DNA of 64,000 bases from Gammaproteobacteria bacterium 50_400_T64 (GTDB lineage Bacteria; Pseudomonadota; Gammaproteobacteria; Pseudomonadales; Porticoccaceae). The translations under genes were made by a program, and so were the position numbers. Location of the stretch: assembly GCA_002162755.1 (NCBI GenBank), contig MAAS01000010.1, positions 27,251 through 91,250 on the forward strand, read 5' to 3'. The notes beneath the pieces were generated by a model that worked only from the letters and a program-made list of their open reading frames with translations, made no database searches and was not told the DNA's origin. Positions 54,326 through 64,000 of this stretch are shown piece by piece. Position 1 is the first letter of the stretch, and each line of letters opens with the position of its first letter.

Positions 54326-56644
54326 TTAGAAGCCCTGACCCATTGAAAACTGGAAGAACTCAGTCTCATCAAAGTCACCCTCATTCATCGCCCTGGCCAG
54401 CGCGATGGTAATTGGGCCAAAGCCACTTAACCAGGTACCACCAATGCCGACCGAATATCGCAATTCACCGAACTCCGGCTTAAAGCAATTTTTCTGAGTC
54501 TGGTTACATTCGGTATCAAAAATATTACCTGCATCAATAAAGAAGGCAGCCTGGACACTGCGATTATCAGCCATAAAAGGTACCGGGAAGATAATTTCTG
54601 CCGTACCCGCAATTTTGACATTGCCGCCGAAGGCATCTGAGTCATCGCCGTAAAAAGGGTTTGGCGTATCCTGTGGGCCCAGTGTATTTCGTTCATAGCC
54701 ACGCACAGTGCCAAAACCACCACCATAGTAGTTCTTGAAAAAGGGTAAGCGATCCGTATCGCCCAAACCAATGCCATAGCCGAGATCCGACCTAAAATGC
54801 AGTGTCAAACTACGCGTTAAAGGGTGGAAGTATTGCCCTGAATAACTAAACTTAAGGTATTCCATATCACCCAGCGGCGTAGAATATTCAACACCAATCC
54901 GTTGTGACGCACCCCGTGTTGCCAATATCCCCCGGTTCAAGGTCGACTGAGTCCAGCTCAAATTGGTGGTAAACATTTTATAGTTATCACCGTTTTCTCT
55001 GAGAAACTGTACGATTTCCAGCGTTGGAAACAATCCCACATCAACTTCCAGGTTTTCATAGCCAAAACCGACGCTTATACGCGAGGTTTCTGATAGCGGA
55101 TAACCAAAATTAACACTCGTACTCAGACTGTCAGTTGTGTAATCAGCAACATCAAACTCACCATAATCTGTCGCCGTGTAGGAAATGCGATAACCAGCAC
55201 TGACACCATCTTTGGTGAAGTAGGGGTTGTTAAAAGACAGCGAGGCGCTATCCCGGTAACTGCTGCTGTTCAGGCCCAAACTGACAGCATTACCCGTACC
55301 AAAAAAGTTGCTCTCTGAAATATTACCACCAAGGATCAAGCCAGAACCCTGAGCAATACCCAGGCTAGCGCCTACACTACCTGATGGCTGTTCTTCCACA
55401 GTATAGAAAACATCAAGCTGGTCGTCGGTGCCCGGCACTTCACGGGTCTCCATATCAACCTGTTTAAAATAACTTAAACGTTCAAGCCTGACCTTGGATC
55501 GCTCCAGTAAAGTGTTAGATGCTGAAGCACCTTCCATCTGACGCATTTCACGTCGTAATACTTCGTCATCTGTTTTGGTATTACCACGAAACTCGATACG
55601 CCGCACATAGGATCGCTTGCCGGGTGTCACATAGTAGGTGATCTTTGTAGTCTTATCTTCTTCGTTAATATCAGGGTAAGCCTCAACCTCAGCAAACGTA
55701 TAACCGTCAGCGCCAAGACGACGAATCATGATTTCATTTGATCGCGTCATCAAGGCCTGGGAGAACGTCATGCCAGGCCGGGTCAAAATCATCAGGCGCA
55801 AAAACTCTTCGGGAAGAATCAACTCACCTGCAAGTTCAACCTCTCCCACGGTATAAACATCGCCCTCGGTGATATTAACCGTAACAAAGACAGCATCTCT
55901 ATCAGGGCTAATCGATACTTGAGTCGAGTCAATCGCAAACTTTAAATAGCCCCGGTCCAGATACCAAGACTCGAGTCGCTCGAGGTCACCCGAGAGTTTT
56001 TCTCGGGAGTATTTGTCATCATTAAAAATCCAGGACAACATACCGGTCGATTTCAACTCAAAGAGTTTAATTAAGGTCTCGTCATCAAAAAAACTATTAC
56101 CCACAACATTGATGTGCTTGATGGAGGCGACCTGCCCTTCATCAATGGTCAAGTTAACAGCCACTCGATTGCGGGGTAATATTTGAACATCAGAGACCAC
56201 CGAAGCACCGTAACGCCCCTGACTCACATATTGGCGGCGTAACTCTTGGCTCATGCCTTCAAGCACGGTCTGCTTGAAAATCTGCCCTTCTGCGACACCT
56301 GCGTCTCGCAAAGCATTTAGCAGGTCGGGCGTTTCAATCGCCTTGTTGCCGTCAATATTAATTTCAGCCACTGCCGGGCGCTCTTTGAGAGTTACAACCA
56401 GCACCTCACCTTCGCGGGCAACGTGAATATCGTCAAAGTAACCCGTTTTAAACAAAGCTCGCATCGCAACGCCGACACCTTCGTCGTCGATAAGATCACC
56501 AGCATGTACTGGCAGTGAAGCAAATACAGTGCCCGCCGAGACCCGTTGCAGGCCATCGAGACGGATATCTTCTATTTGGAATACTTCAGCTGAAGCGAAC
56601 GCAGGGCACAAACAAAGTAACAACGGCAATAAAAGTCGTTTCAT
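54326..56644 (-). CDS. bamA: Outer-membrane protein assembly factor BamA
   Basis: Core of the BAM machine that inserts beta-barrel proteins. Signal peptide (about residues 1-19), five POTRA domains (about 21-420) and a C-terminal 16-strand barrel ending in GQGF. The barrel segment GGFGTVRGYERNTLGPQDTP holds the VRGF/Y motif of the Omp85 family (VRGYE). 772 residues. Confidence 0.96.
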   Translation of the reverse strand: MKRLLLPLLLCLCPAFASAEVFQIEDIRLDGLQRVSAGTVFASLPVHAGDLIDDEGVGVAMRALFKTGYFDDIHVAREGEVLVVTLKERPAVAEINIDGNKAIETPDLLNALRDAGVAEGQIFKQTVLEGMSQELRRQYVSQGRYGASVVSDVQILPRNRVAVNLTIDEGQVASIKHINVVGNSFFDDETLIKLFELKSTGMLSWIFNDDKYSREKLSGDLERLESWYLDRGYLKFAIDSTQVSISPDRDAVFVTVNITEGDVYTVGEVELAGELILPEEFLRLMILTRPGMTFSQALMTRSNEIMIRRLGADGYTFAEVEAYPDINEEDKTTKITYYVTPGKRSYVRRIEFRGNTKTDDEVLRREMRQMEGASASNTLLERSKVRLERLSYFKQVDMETREVPGTDDQLDVFYTVEEQPSGSVGASLGIAQGSGLILGGNISESNFFGTGNAVSLGLNSSSYRDSASLSFNNPYFTKDGVSAGYRISYTATDYGEFDVADYTTDSLSTSVNFGYPLSETSRISVGFGYENLEVDVGLFPTLEIVQFLRENGDNYKMFTTNLSWTQSTLNRGILATRGASQRIGVEYSTPLGDMEYLKFSYSGQYFHPLTRSLTLHFRSDLGYGIGLGDTDRLPFFKNYYGGGFGTVRGYERNTLGPQDTPNPFYGDDSDAFGGNVKIAGTAEIIFPVPFMADNRSVQAAFFIDAGNIFDTECNQTQKNCFKPEFGELRYSVGIGGTWLSGFGPITIALARAMNEGDFDETEFFQFSMGQGF

Positions 56645-56685
56645 GGACGTGTAAGGTAACTCTTGTTGTTAGATGAATTATCGAC

Positions 56686-58038
56686 TCAAAGCCGTAGCAG
56701 GTCATTGTATAGTGCCAGCACCATCAAACCAATAATTAAGAACAATCCAATTTGTTGTCCAACTTGCTGAACACCTAAGGATACAGGACTGCCTTTTATG
56801 GCCTCGACAAAGTAGTAAAGCAAGTGGCCGCCATCAAGCACCGGCACAGGCAATAGGTTGAGAACACCCAAGCTGACACTGAGCAGGGCCATAAACTGTA
56901 GAAAAGGTACGAGGCCGTAATCTGCTGAAGTACTCGCCACCTTCGCAATGGTAATCGGTCCACTTAAATGCTCGACGGAAAGCGCGCCGGTCAGCATTTT
57001 ACCGATGGAGTTAAGAATCATCTGTGTTGTCGAACCTGTTTGGGACAGGCTTTTCATGAAAGCACCGCCCGGCCCATAGCGGGTTTCGCGGAAAAAATCC
57101 TCCGGCCACTCGGGCGCGACCACACTAACCCCCACCTGGCCAAAGACTTCGCCACCCCGTTCAATGCGCCCCGGTGTCACATTCAGCTCGAGGCTTTGCC
57201 CTTCACGCTCAACAATCACGGCAATCGCCTCCCCTGGTCTGGCGCGGACATATTCCACCCATACATACCAGTCGATCATTTCTATACCATCGGCAGATAG
57301 AACCCGGTCAGCACTGACAAAGCCTGCTTTATCGGCCGGGGAATCAGGCGTCACTGATTCCACCACGGGTAATACTTTCGGCTGATATAGTTCGATGCCT
57401 AAGCTACCGATGGGATCGGGCACTTTCGCATCGACCTGCCAACCCGCAAGCGAGGCCACACTGTCGTACTTCAAGTTAGAATTGGCATAGGACGCAGTGA
57501 AACGAATGTCTCCATCATCACCAATACGATGCACCAGACGCTCACCAAGGGTTTGCCAGGTTGGCGTCGGTTCACCGTCAACCGCCAGAATTTCCTGCCC
57601 AGCCTCCAAACCCGCCGCCTCAGCAACTGAATGGGGCTTAACCCCACCAATGACCGGTGCAACACCCTGCACGCCGAGCATATAAACGATCCAATAAAGC
57701 AGCACTGCAAGCAGAAAATTAGCTATGGGGCCCGCTGCTACCGTCGCCATTCTTTGGCCGACTGATTTGCGATTAAACGCGAAAGGCAAATCTTCTTCAC
57801 TGACATTACCCTCGCGCTCGTCAACCATTTTCACATAGCCGCCGAGGGGCAGAAGAGCAATAACAAATTCCGTATCGTAACGATCACGCCAGCGAAGTAA
57901 TGGTGTACCGAAACCGATGGAGAAGCGCACAACTTTAATTCCGCAGCGTCGCGCCACCCAGAAGTGGCCAAACTCATGAAAAGTTACCAGTACACCCAGC
58001 ACAATCAGGGTGTAAAAAACCATTTGTAGAAATGCCAT
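56686..58038 (-). CDS. rseP: Site-2 metalloprotease RseP
   Basis: Inner-membrane zinc protease that releases sigma-E by intramembrane cleavage of RseA. HEFGH (His21, Glu22, His25) in the first helix binds zinc; the LDG motif PVLDGGHLLYY lies near residue 400. Two PDZ domains lie between (about 115-195 and 215-290). 450 residues. Confidence 0.95.
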   Translation of the reverse strand: MAFLQMVFYTLIVLGVLVTFHEFGHFWVARRCGIKVVRFSIGFGTPLLRWRDRYDTEFVIALLPLGGYVKMVDEREGNVSEEDLPFAFNRKSVGQRMATVAAGPIANFLLAVLLYWIVYMLGVQGVAPVIGGVKPHSVAEAAGLEAGQEILAVDGEPTPTWQTLGERLVHRIGDDGDIRFTASYANSNLKYDSVASLAGWQVDAKVPDPIGSLGIELYQPKVLPVVESVTPDSPADKAGFVSADRVLSADGIEMIDWYVWVEYVRARPGEAIAVIVEREGQSLELNVTPGRIERGGEVFGQVGVSVVAPEWPEDFFRETRYGPGGAFMKSLSQTGSTTQMILNSIGKMLTGALSVEHLSGPITIAKVASTSADYGLVPFLQFMALLSVSLGVLNLLPVPVLDGGHLLYYFVEAIKGSPVSLGVQQVGQQIGLFLIIGLMVLALYNDLLRL

Positions 58039-58086
58039 ATCACTCGCTCTCGTCTTATTTCTAGCCGCGCACCGTAAAAATTAGTA

Positions 58087-59265
58087 TCAGGCTTGCTCTA
58101 CTATCACTTGGTGCGCCATCGCCCTGGCGCGTTTATCGGCATCTTGGACTGCAGCAAGCTCCCGAGGTTCACCCAATAGCCACACCTGCATCACCCTGTC
58201 GACAACTTCGGCGATACGGGTAAAGCCAATCGCGTTATTCAAAAAAGCCTCAACCGCTACTTCGTTAGCCGCATTCAGTGCTGCCGGCGCATCGCCGCGA
58301 CTGTCAGCAGCTGCTCGCGCCAAGCTCAGTGCCGGAAAACGTTGTTCATCGGGGGCCTCGAAATTGAGACTGGCAATAGCAATTAAATCGAGGGAGCTAA
58401 CGCCGGATTCAATCCGCTCCGGCCAAGCCAGCGCGTGAGCAATCGGTGTGCGCATATCAGGATTACCGAGCTGTGCTAGCACTGAGCCGTCGTTATACTC
58501 AACCAGTGAGTGGATAATACTCTGCGGATGAATAACGATATCGATATCACTGGCATCGACGGCAAACAGCCAGCTGGCCTCTATGAGTTCGAGGCCCTTA
58601 TTCATCATAGTCGCAGAGTCGACAGAGATTTTACGGCCCATCGACCAATTGGGATGGGCACAGGCCTGGTCCGGAGTCATTGCCGCCAAATCGGTCAGCG
58701 GCGTAGTACGAAAAGGACCACCGGAAGCTGACAATAGTAAGCGCCGCACGCCCGCCTGTTCACGGCCGCTATAGTCCGCCGGTAAACATTGGAAAATGGC
58801 ATTGTGCTCGCTATCGATGGGCAAGAGTGTCGCCTTTGACTGAGATACCACATCCATAAATAACTGCCCCGCCATCACCAGGGCTTCTTTGTTGGCTAGC
58901 AACACTTTTTTGCCGGCCTTAACCGCCGCCAGTGTCGGCAACAAACCCGCCGCACCAACAATGGCTGCCATCACGGTATCAGCCTCTTCGTGAGCCGCGA
59001 CTAGCGCCAGGCCCTCGTCTCCCCACAGCACGTCAACATCACTACCGACCAAAGAGCGTAAACGCTCCGCTGCCGCTTCCGAACCCATAACAGCGTATTG
59101 CGGATGAAATTGCTGGCACTGCGCGGCGAGTTCTTCAACGCGCTGGTTAGCGGTCAAAGCAAAAACCTGAAATTGCTGGGGGTGCCTGGCAACAACATCA
59201 AGAGTGCTGACACCGATTGATCCGGTTGAGCCGAGAATAGTGAGATTTTGCATTAGGGGCTTCAT
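58087..59265 (-). CDS. dxr: 1-deoxy-D-xylulose 5-phosphate reductoisomerase
   Basis: Second step of the MEP isoprenoid route. NADPH-binding [14 protein letters not shown] at the start; [24 protein letters not shown] and [19 protein letters not shown] are family motifs and include metal and substrate ligands. 392 residues from ATG 59265; a second ATG lies four codons in. Confidence 0.96.
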   Translation of the reverse strand: MKPLMQNLTILGSTGSIGVSTLDVVARHPQQFQVFALTANQRVEELAAQCQQFHPQYAVMGSEAAAERLRSLVGSDVDVLWGDEGLALVAAHEEADTVMAAIVGAAGLLPTLAAVKAGKKVLLANKEALVMAGQLFMDVVSQSKATLLPIDSEHNAIFQCLPADYSGREQAGVRRLLLSASGGPFRTTPLTDLAAMTPDQACAHPNWSMGRKISVDSATMMNKGLELIEASWLFAVDASDIDIVIHPQSIIHSLVEYNDGSVLAQLGNPDMRTPIAHALAWPERIESGVSSLDLIAIASLNFEAPDEQRFPALSLARAAADSRGDAPAALNAANEVAVEAFLNNAIGFTRIAEVVDRVMQVWLLGEPRELAAVQDADKRARAMAHQVIVEQA

Positions 59266-59354
59266 AACAAAAGTAACTTCGACCGCGTGATTAATAAAAA
59301 TGCTGGTTACAGGTAATTAGAGGGCCCTACTGGCGACACTAAACAAAGAATTAT

Positions 59355-60194
59355 TTAAAGGCGATTGTACAATAAGGACAGTAGTAAACTGAACACCGGC
59401 AGAGCAGCCGTTAAACCATCAATTCTATCGAGAACACCACCGTGACCAGGCAAGATGGTGCCACTATCTTTAACACCCCGGTGGCGCTTAACCATACTTT
59501 CAACGAGGTCACCCAGCACCGAGGCAAGGCCTGTCACCATGGCCAAACCCAGCCATAAACCAATACGAGAGGCGTCAAAGCCCAGAAACCAGCCGGTCAT
59601 ACCTACCACAAGAAAAATTGCCAACTGGCCTCCCAGAAGGCCTTCCCAGGTTTTTCCGGGACTTACTTTAGGTGCCAGCTTGGTACGACCAATAGCACGA
59701 CCAACAAAGTAGCCACCGATATCGGCCAGGGCGACCAACAACACAACAGCCAGAACTAATTTCGGCCCTTCTGCAAGAGACATTAAACCCGCGAAGGCCA
59801 GCCACATGGGCAATAAAACAAAGACGCCCATCGACAAGCAGAGCCAGCGTCGACCCCATAAAATTGCGCTGCTGGGGTAGCTTTGCACCCAAAGCATCGC
59901 TATCGCCCACCAAGTGCAGGCAAGGAGCAATAAGAAGCGGGGTTTTTCTGCTAATAGAATATTCTGCTCAAAACCCAGATAAGCTGCCAACGCGCCAGCT
60001 ACAGCAATAACTGCAAGCATATAAAAGCCACGCCCAGCGGCACTAGTAAGACCCGCCAAACGACCCCACTCCCACGCGGCATAAGCCAGCACCACGACCA
60101 TCAGTGCAATAAAGCCAAAAGCGGGGAGAACAAACAGAGCCGCGAGAAAACTAAGGGCGAGAACAATACCAGTGATAACCCGCTGTTTTAGCAT
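59355..60194 (-). CDS. cdsA: Phosphatidate cytidylyltransferase
   Basis: Makes CDP-diacylglycerol, precursor of phospholipids; multi-helix inner-membrane protein of 279 residues. The CdsA signature near the C-terminus is SMVKRHRGVKDSG followed by LPGHGGVLDRIDGL. Its ATG overlaps the uppS stop by one base. Confidence 0.95.
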   Translation of the reverse strand: MLKQRVITGIVLALSFLAALFVLPAFGFIALMVVVLAYAAWEWGRLAGLTSAAGRGFYMLAVIAVAGALAAYLGFEQNILLAEKPRFLLLLACTWWAIAMLWVQSYPSSAILWGRRWLCLSMGVFVLLPMWLAFAGLMSLAEGPKLVLAVVLLVALADIGGYFVGRAIGRTKLAPKVSPGKTWEGLLGGQLAIFLVVGMTGWFLGFDASRIGLWLGLAMVTGLASVLGDLVESMVKRHRGVKDSGTILPGHGGVLDRIDGLTAALPVFSLLLSLLYNRL

Positions 60195-60985
60195 TAAGCG
60201 CTTTCTCGCTGCTGGGCTGGGTCAAGCCTTTGATCTTCTTTACTATGAGGCTGTTGATCTTGACTTAAACCAAAACGGCGCCGGCGTTGATAATAGGCAG
60301 CCACCGCATCATCGAAAGCTGAAGGGTCGAAATCAGGCCAATAACAATCGGCAAAATACAACTCACTGTAAGCCAGCTGCCAGAGTAAAAAGTTACTGAT
60401 TCTTTGCTCCCCTGCTGTTCTTATACACAGATCAGGTTGTGGTAATTCGGCCAGGTAAAGGTTTTTTTCAAATAAGTCTTCATCGATATCATCAACAGCC
60501 AAAGAGCCATCTAAGACCTGCTGCGCCAGCTTGCGACTCGCCACAACGATATCCCCCCGTCCACCGTAGTCGACAGCTAGAACCAGGGTCATTACAGTGT
60601 TATTAGCCGTTAGTGCTTCGGCATCGGCAATACGTTTTTGTAAGCGCGAACTGAAACGATCACGTTTACCGATCACCCGCAAACGTATTCCCCGCTTATG
60701 GAGGACTTTCGCCTCTTTCTTTATATACGTCGAAAAGAGTGTCATTAAAGCCCTTACTTCAAGGGCCGGACGCTGCCAGTTCTCACTACTGAAGGCAAAT
60801 AAGGTAACGACTTCAACATGGTGACGTTGGCAGCTTTCTATCATATCGCGAACACGCTCGGCCCCGGCACGATGACCTTCGTGGCCGGGCAAACCCTGAG
60901 CTTTAGCCCAGCGATTATTGCCATCCATAATTACTGCAACATGCCTGAGTGGCTGGGCGCTATCAGCAGCCAAAGGTTCCGCCAT
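60194..60985 (-). CDS. uppS: Undecaprenyl diphosphate synthase
   Basis: Makes the C55 lipid carrier for cell-wall synthesis. Signature HVAVIMDGNNRWAKAQGLPG with catalytic Asp, and QPDLCIRTAGEQRISNFLLW. The start is placed at ATG 60985 with AGGAAAG upstream; a longer frame begins with TTG at 61036 and no clear ribosome-binding site. About 263 residues. Confidence 0.93.
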   Translation of the reverse strand: MAEPLAADSAQPLRHVAVIMDGNNRWAKAQGLPGHEGHRAGAERVRDMIESCQRHHVEVVTLFAFSSENWQRPALEVRALMTLFSTYIKKEAKVLHKRGIRLRVIGKRDRFSSRLQKRIADAEALTANNTVMTLVLAVDYGGRGDIVVASRKLAQQVLDGSLAVDDIDEDLFEKNLYLAELPQPDLCIRTAGEQRISNFLLWQLAYSELYFADCYWPDFDPSAFDDAVAAYYQRRRRFGLSQDQQPHSKEDQRLDPAQQRESA

Positions 60986-61056
60986 ACTCTGCTTTCCTGG
61001 TGTTATTTTACCGAGTTTTCTTGCCAGGTCTTTCAAACTGGAGACTTAATCTCACA

Positions 61057-61614
61057 CTAGATTTCCATCAGATCTTTTTCTTTGACGACTAGCATGTCGT
61101 CCATTTTCTTGATAAAGCTATCGGTGATTTTCTGTATATCATCCTGAGCACGGCGCTCCTCGTCCTCGGAGATATCCTTTTCCTTCAACAGCTCTTTAAT
61201 ATCAGAAAGCACATCGCGACGAATATTACGGGCTGAAACTCGAGAGTTTTCAACCTCTTTACGCGCCTGGCGAATAAAACCCTTGCGCGTTTCTTCGGTA
61301 AGCGCGGGCATGGGAATACGAATCACCTCTCCGGCGCTGGACGGGTTGAGTCCAAGACCCGCATTCATAATGGCTCGCTCAACATCCTGCACGATATTTT
61401 TTTCCCAGGGCGTTACGGACAAAGTACGGGCATCGGCAACGGAGATATTAGCCACCTGACTCAGTGGTGTTTCACTACCGTAGTAAGAAACCCTGACGCC
61501 TTCGAGAATACTCGGGTGAGCACGACCGGTACGGACTTTATTCAGTGCCTGGCCTAGAGCCTCAACCGTTTTGCCCATACGTTGCTGGGCATCTTCCTTC
61601 AATTCGTTAATCAT
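61057..61614 (-). CDS. frr: Ribosome recycling factor
   Basis: Splits post-termination ribosomes with EF-G. Three-helix bundle with the family segment [24 protein letters not shown] at 61614 with GGGAAG five bases upstream gives 185 residues, the same length as E. coli Frr; a GTG two codons earlier is less likely. Confidence 0.96.
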   Translation of the reverse strand: MINELKEDAQQRMGKTVEALGQALNKVRTGRAHPSILEGVRVSYYGSETPLSQVANISVADARTLSVTPWEKNIVQDVERAIMNAGLGLNPSSAGEVIRIPMPALTEETRKGFIRQARKEVENSRVSARNIRRDVLSDIKELLKEKDISEDEERRAQDDIQKITDSFIKKMDDMLVVKEKDLMEI

Positions 61615-61657
61615 AATCACTTCCCATAATTGACCGCATTCACACTAAGGCATACCG

Positions 61658-62395
61658 CTAAGCTTCTTCGATCAATGTACCTTCGTCACCACCCACCACG
61701 ACACTTAATAATGCACCGGCTTTGGACATTCTAAAAACCCGTACTGGCATGTTGTGTTCACGGCAGAGGCAAATTGCTGTTAAGTCCATTACCTCCAGCT
61801 TTTTGTCCAACACTTCGTCGTAACTTAAACGTGAATAGAGTGTTGCATCGGCTACCTTCATCGGATCAGCCGAATAAACCCCGTCCACTTTGGTCGCTTT
61901 CAGTACCACTTCGGCATCAATCTCGATACCGCGTAAGCAAGCTGCAGAATCCGTCGTAAAGAGAGGATTGCCCGTGCCAGCACTAAAGATAACCACATCA
62001 CCAGAAGCCAAGTAGCGCAGAGCGCGACGCCGATCATAATGCTCAACCACACCACTCATCGGGATGGCCGACATAACACGTGCCGAAATATTATTGCGGT
62101 CGAGAGCATCACGCATCGCCAGACCATTCATAACAGTGGCCAACATACCCATGTGATCGCCGGTGACTCGCTCCATACCCGCGGCACTGAGTGCTGCGCC
62201 ACGGAACAAATTGCCGCCACCAATGACCAGGCCAACTTGCACTCCAATGCCCACTAACTGGCCAATTTCCAGAGCCATACGATCGAGCACCTTGGGGTCG
62301 ATACCAAACTTACCATCGCCCATCAGCTCTTCACCACTGAGCTTAAGGAGAATGCGTTTGTACTTCTTATCTGTACTCGGATTATTCATCTGCAT
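61658..62395 (-). CDS. pyrH: UMP kinase
   Basis: Phosphorylates UMP to UDP; hexameric amino-acid-kinase fold. [19 protein letters not shown] at the start, [10 protein letters not shown] nucleotide-binding loop, and [16 protein letters not shown]. 245 residues, in the usual position between tsf and frr. Confidence 0.97.
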   Translation of the reverse strand: MQMNNPSTDKKYKRILLKLSGEELMGDGKFGIDPKVLDRMALEIGQLVGIGVQVGLVIGGGNLFRGAALSAAGMERVTGDHMGMLATVMNGLAMRDALDRNNISARVMSAIPMSGVVEHYDRRRALRYLASGDVVIFSAGTGNPLFTTDSAACLRGIEIDAEVVLKATKVDGVYSADPMKVADATLYSRLSYDEVLDKKLEVMDLTAICLCREHNMPVRVFRMSKAGALLSVVVGGDEGTLIEEA

Positions 62396-62474
62396 TCACC
62401 CATCGGTATTGATCTGCGTTAAATCACGATACTAACTTTTTTATGGCTACTTTTCTTATCGCTATTTGATCAAG

Positions 62475-62502
62475 GCCACCAGCCGCTGAAGCAGCCGGTG
62501 GC
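62475..62502 (-). terminator. Candidate hairpin after tsf
   Basis: A 12-bp stem on the minus strand (GCCACCGGCTGC paired with GCGGCTGGTGGC, two G-U pairs that exist only in minus-strand RNA) with a 4-base loop lies just after the tsf stop. The T-run is weak, so termination may be partial before pyrH. Confidence 0.45.
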
Positions 62503-62509
62503 AGACACC

Positions 62510-63373
62510 TTATTTAGTAGCGTTAACCTGAGCTGCAACTTCAGCAGCAAAGTCAACTTCTTCAACTTCTATGCCTTCACCAACTTCATAGCGTGTAAAG
62601 CCGATAATACTAGCACCTGCATCGGCCAGCATCTTGCCGACTTTAATATCAGGGTCACGTACAAAGGGCTGCTCTACCAAGCTACTTTCAGCAAGGAACT
62701 TCTTCAAGCGGCCAACAACCATTTTTTCAGCGATCTCGGGTGGCTTACCACTCTCAATGGCCTGGGAAACATAAATTTCTTTTTCCTTGGCGACTACGTC
62801 AGCAGGCATATCATCGGGTGTCGCGACTTGGGGGTTAACAGCGGCAACGTGCATGGCAACATCTTTGGCCAGCTCTGTAGTGCCGCCCTCAAGAGCAACC
62901 AACACACCAATGCGACTATTGCTATGCACATAGGCGCCAACGGTGGAAGCTTCAGCCAGCTCTACGCGACGTATATTGACGTTCTCACCACACTTTTGTA
63001 CTAATGCCTGGCGCGCATCTTCCATCGCCGCAGCAAGAGTCTCAATATTGCTTAGCTTGTCCGCAAAGGCTTTATCGACAACGGCAGCAACAAAAGCTTT
63101 AAAACCTTCATCTTTAGTCACGAAATCAGTTTCGGAATTAACTTCGACCAATACGCCATAGGAAGCATCGTCAGCCACTTTTACAACGACTACGCCATCG
63201 GCTGCAGTACGACCGGCTTTTTTAGCCGCTTTCATACCGCTGGATTTACGTAAATTTTCAATGGCTGTGTCTATGTTGCCATCGGCTGCAGCCAGTGCTT
63301 TCTTGCACTCCATCATGCCGAGACCGGTACGCTCACGTAATTCTTTAACCTGGGAAGCAGAAACCGCTGCCAT
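62510..63373 (-). CDS. tsf: Elongation factor Ts
   Basis: Guanine-nucleotide exchange factor for EF-Tu. The signature [22 protein letters not shown] lies near the start and [11 protein letters not shown] in the core. Start taken as ATG 63373 (AGAGG upstream); a TTG five codons earlier is not supported. About 287 residues. Confidence 0.96.
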   Translation of the reverse strand: MAAVSASQVKELRERTGLGMMECKKALAAADGNIDTAIENLRKSSGMKAAKKAGRTAADGVVVVKVADDASYGVLVEVNSETDFVTKDEGFKAFVAAVVDKAFADKLSNIETLAAAMEDARQALVQKCGENVNIRRVELAEASTVGAYVHSNSRIGVLVALEGGTTELAKDVAMHVAAVNPQVATPDDMPADVVAKEKEIYVSQAIESGKPPEIAEKMVVGRLKKFLAESSLVEQPFVRDPDIKVGKMLADAGASIIGFTRYEVGEGIEVEEVDFAAEVAAQVNATK

Positions 63374-63442
63374 GGGAAATCCTCTCAATAAAGGCGGTTT
63401 ATTTCGGTATCAAACCGATAAAACCTGATGTTAATAGTTAAT

Positions 63443-63467
63443 AAAAAGGAGGCAACGCCTCCTTTTT
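63443..63467 (-). terminator. Intergenic hairpin between rpsB and tsf
   Basis: A perfect 11-bp stem (AAAAAGGAGGC / GCCTCCTTTTT) with a 3-base loop. On the minus strand it ends in TTTTT followed by AT. It lies 45 bases past the rpsB stop; comparable rpsB-tsf attenuators are known in enterics. Confidence 0.75.
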
Positions 63468-63512
63468 ATTGATCAGTGATTAGTCGCCAGCGGCGAGCCA
63501 ACCATTAAAAGC

Positions 63513-64000
63513 CTAAGCTTCTGTAGTGGGCGCAGGCTCTGCAGCAACAGCAGGTGCAGCGGCTTCTTCAGGAGCGGGTGCAGCGGCAGCTTCGGCCTCT
63601 GCAACAACAGCTTCGGCCTGAGCTTCAGTCACTTCTACAAACTCATCTTTCTCAGAGGCAACAGCACCACCGGCCTTACCTTCCAGCACGGCGTCAGCCA
63701 TAGCCATAGCGTAGAGCTTGACCGCACGGATCGCATCATCGTTAGCCGGGATGACCAGATCAACACCATCGGGGTTGCTGTTAGTATCGACGATACCGAT
63801 AACGGGGATGCCCAGCTTGTTGGCTTCCTGTACAGCGATGCGCTCATGGTCAACATCGATCACGAACAATGCATCGGGCAGGCCGCCCATATCTTTAATA
63901 CCGCCGATGGAACGCTCGAGCTTCTCTTTCAAACGCAGACGCATCAGGCCTTCTTTTTTGGTCAGCTTTTCAAAAGTACCGTCAGTACTTTGCGCTTCCA
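63513..64000 (-). CDS. rpsB: 30S ribosomal protein S2, 5' end outside window
   Basis: S2 of the small ribosomal subunit. The visible part matches E. coli S2 closely ([51 protein letters not shown]). The frame is open to the right edge, so only the C-terminal portion is present. After the S2 core the protein continues with roughly 40 extra residues rich in Ala, Glu and Pro (from about [10 protein letters not shown] to the end), longer than E. coli S2. Confidence 0.95.
   Translation of the reverse strand, partial: EAQSTDGTFEKLTKKEGLMRLRLKEKLERSIGGIKDMGGLPDALFVIDVDHERIAVQEANKLGIPVIGIVDTNSNPDGVDLVIPANDDAIRAVKLYAMAMADAVLEGKAGGAVASEKDEFVEVTEAQAEAVVAEAEAAAAPAPEEAAAPAVAAEPAPTTEA

Overview
The window looks like the chromosome of a marine-type gammaproteobacterium. 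This rests on the trigger factor/clpP/clpX/lon/hupB/ppiD block, the rpsB-to-rnhB envelope operon in its usual gammaproteobacterial order, a complete System I cytochrome c maturation operon, and marine-type accessory genes (rhombosortase, ArsJ, arsenosugar enzymes). Order Cellvibrionales would fit but is only a guess. No insertion sequence, phage or CRISPR array is seen. No gene-free stretch exceeds about 300 bases.

Left block (1-12 kb): the 3' part of a LysM lytic transglycosylase gene (+), then leftward ppiD, hupB, lon, clpX, clpP and tig (folding and proteolysis), a tRNA-Leu(UAG), a phosphomannose-isomerase-like gene and a small rightward lipoprotein gene.

Metal-rich accessory block (12-39 kb): a leftward unit with a Cys-rich copper-associated protein, CusC-CusB-CusA efflux, a divergent PRPP-synthetase-like gene, a small membrane protein, a PerM-type permease and a methyltransferase. 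Divergent from it, behind a Fur-box promoter, lie a heme-type TonB receptor, an ExbB/MotA-like channel, a DUF2149 (ExbD-like) protein and a secreted, membrane-anchored CobN-like chelatase. This set resembles the HmuRSTUV heme-iron removal system rather than cobalamin synthesis. Next come a rhombosortase and an adjacent VIT-VWA protein ending in a GlyGly-CTERM tail, an XRE-type regulator, arsR-GAPDH-arsJ (organoarsenical export), a VIT-family Fe/Mn transporter, and a P-loop kinase/O-methyltransferase pair of unknown role.

Right block (38-64 kb): two small conserved genes, ccmABCDEFG-ccmH-ccmI, an arsenosugar set (arsS plus two glycosyltransferases), and the leftward essential operon rpsB-tsf-pyrH-frr-uppS-cdsA-dxr-rseP-bamA-skp-lpxD-fabZ-lpxA-lpxB-rnhB (translation, isoprenoid and phospholipid precursors, outer-membrane assembly, lipid A). 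rpsB is cut by the window end.

Most notable: the putative heme de-chelation cluster with a His-rich chelatase insertion and a proton-motor pair in place of an ATPase; the sortase-target-like protein paired with a rhombosortase; and an apparently leaderless arsR whose operator palindrome covers its promoter.
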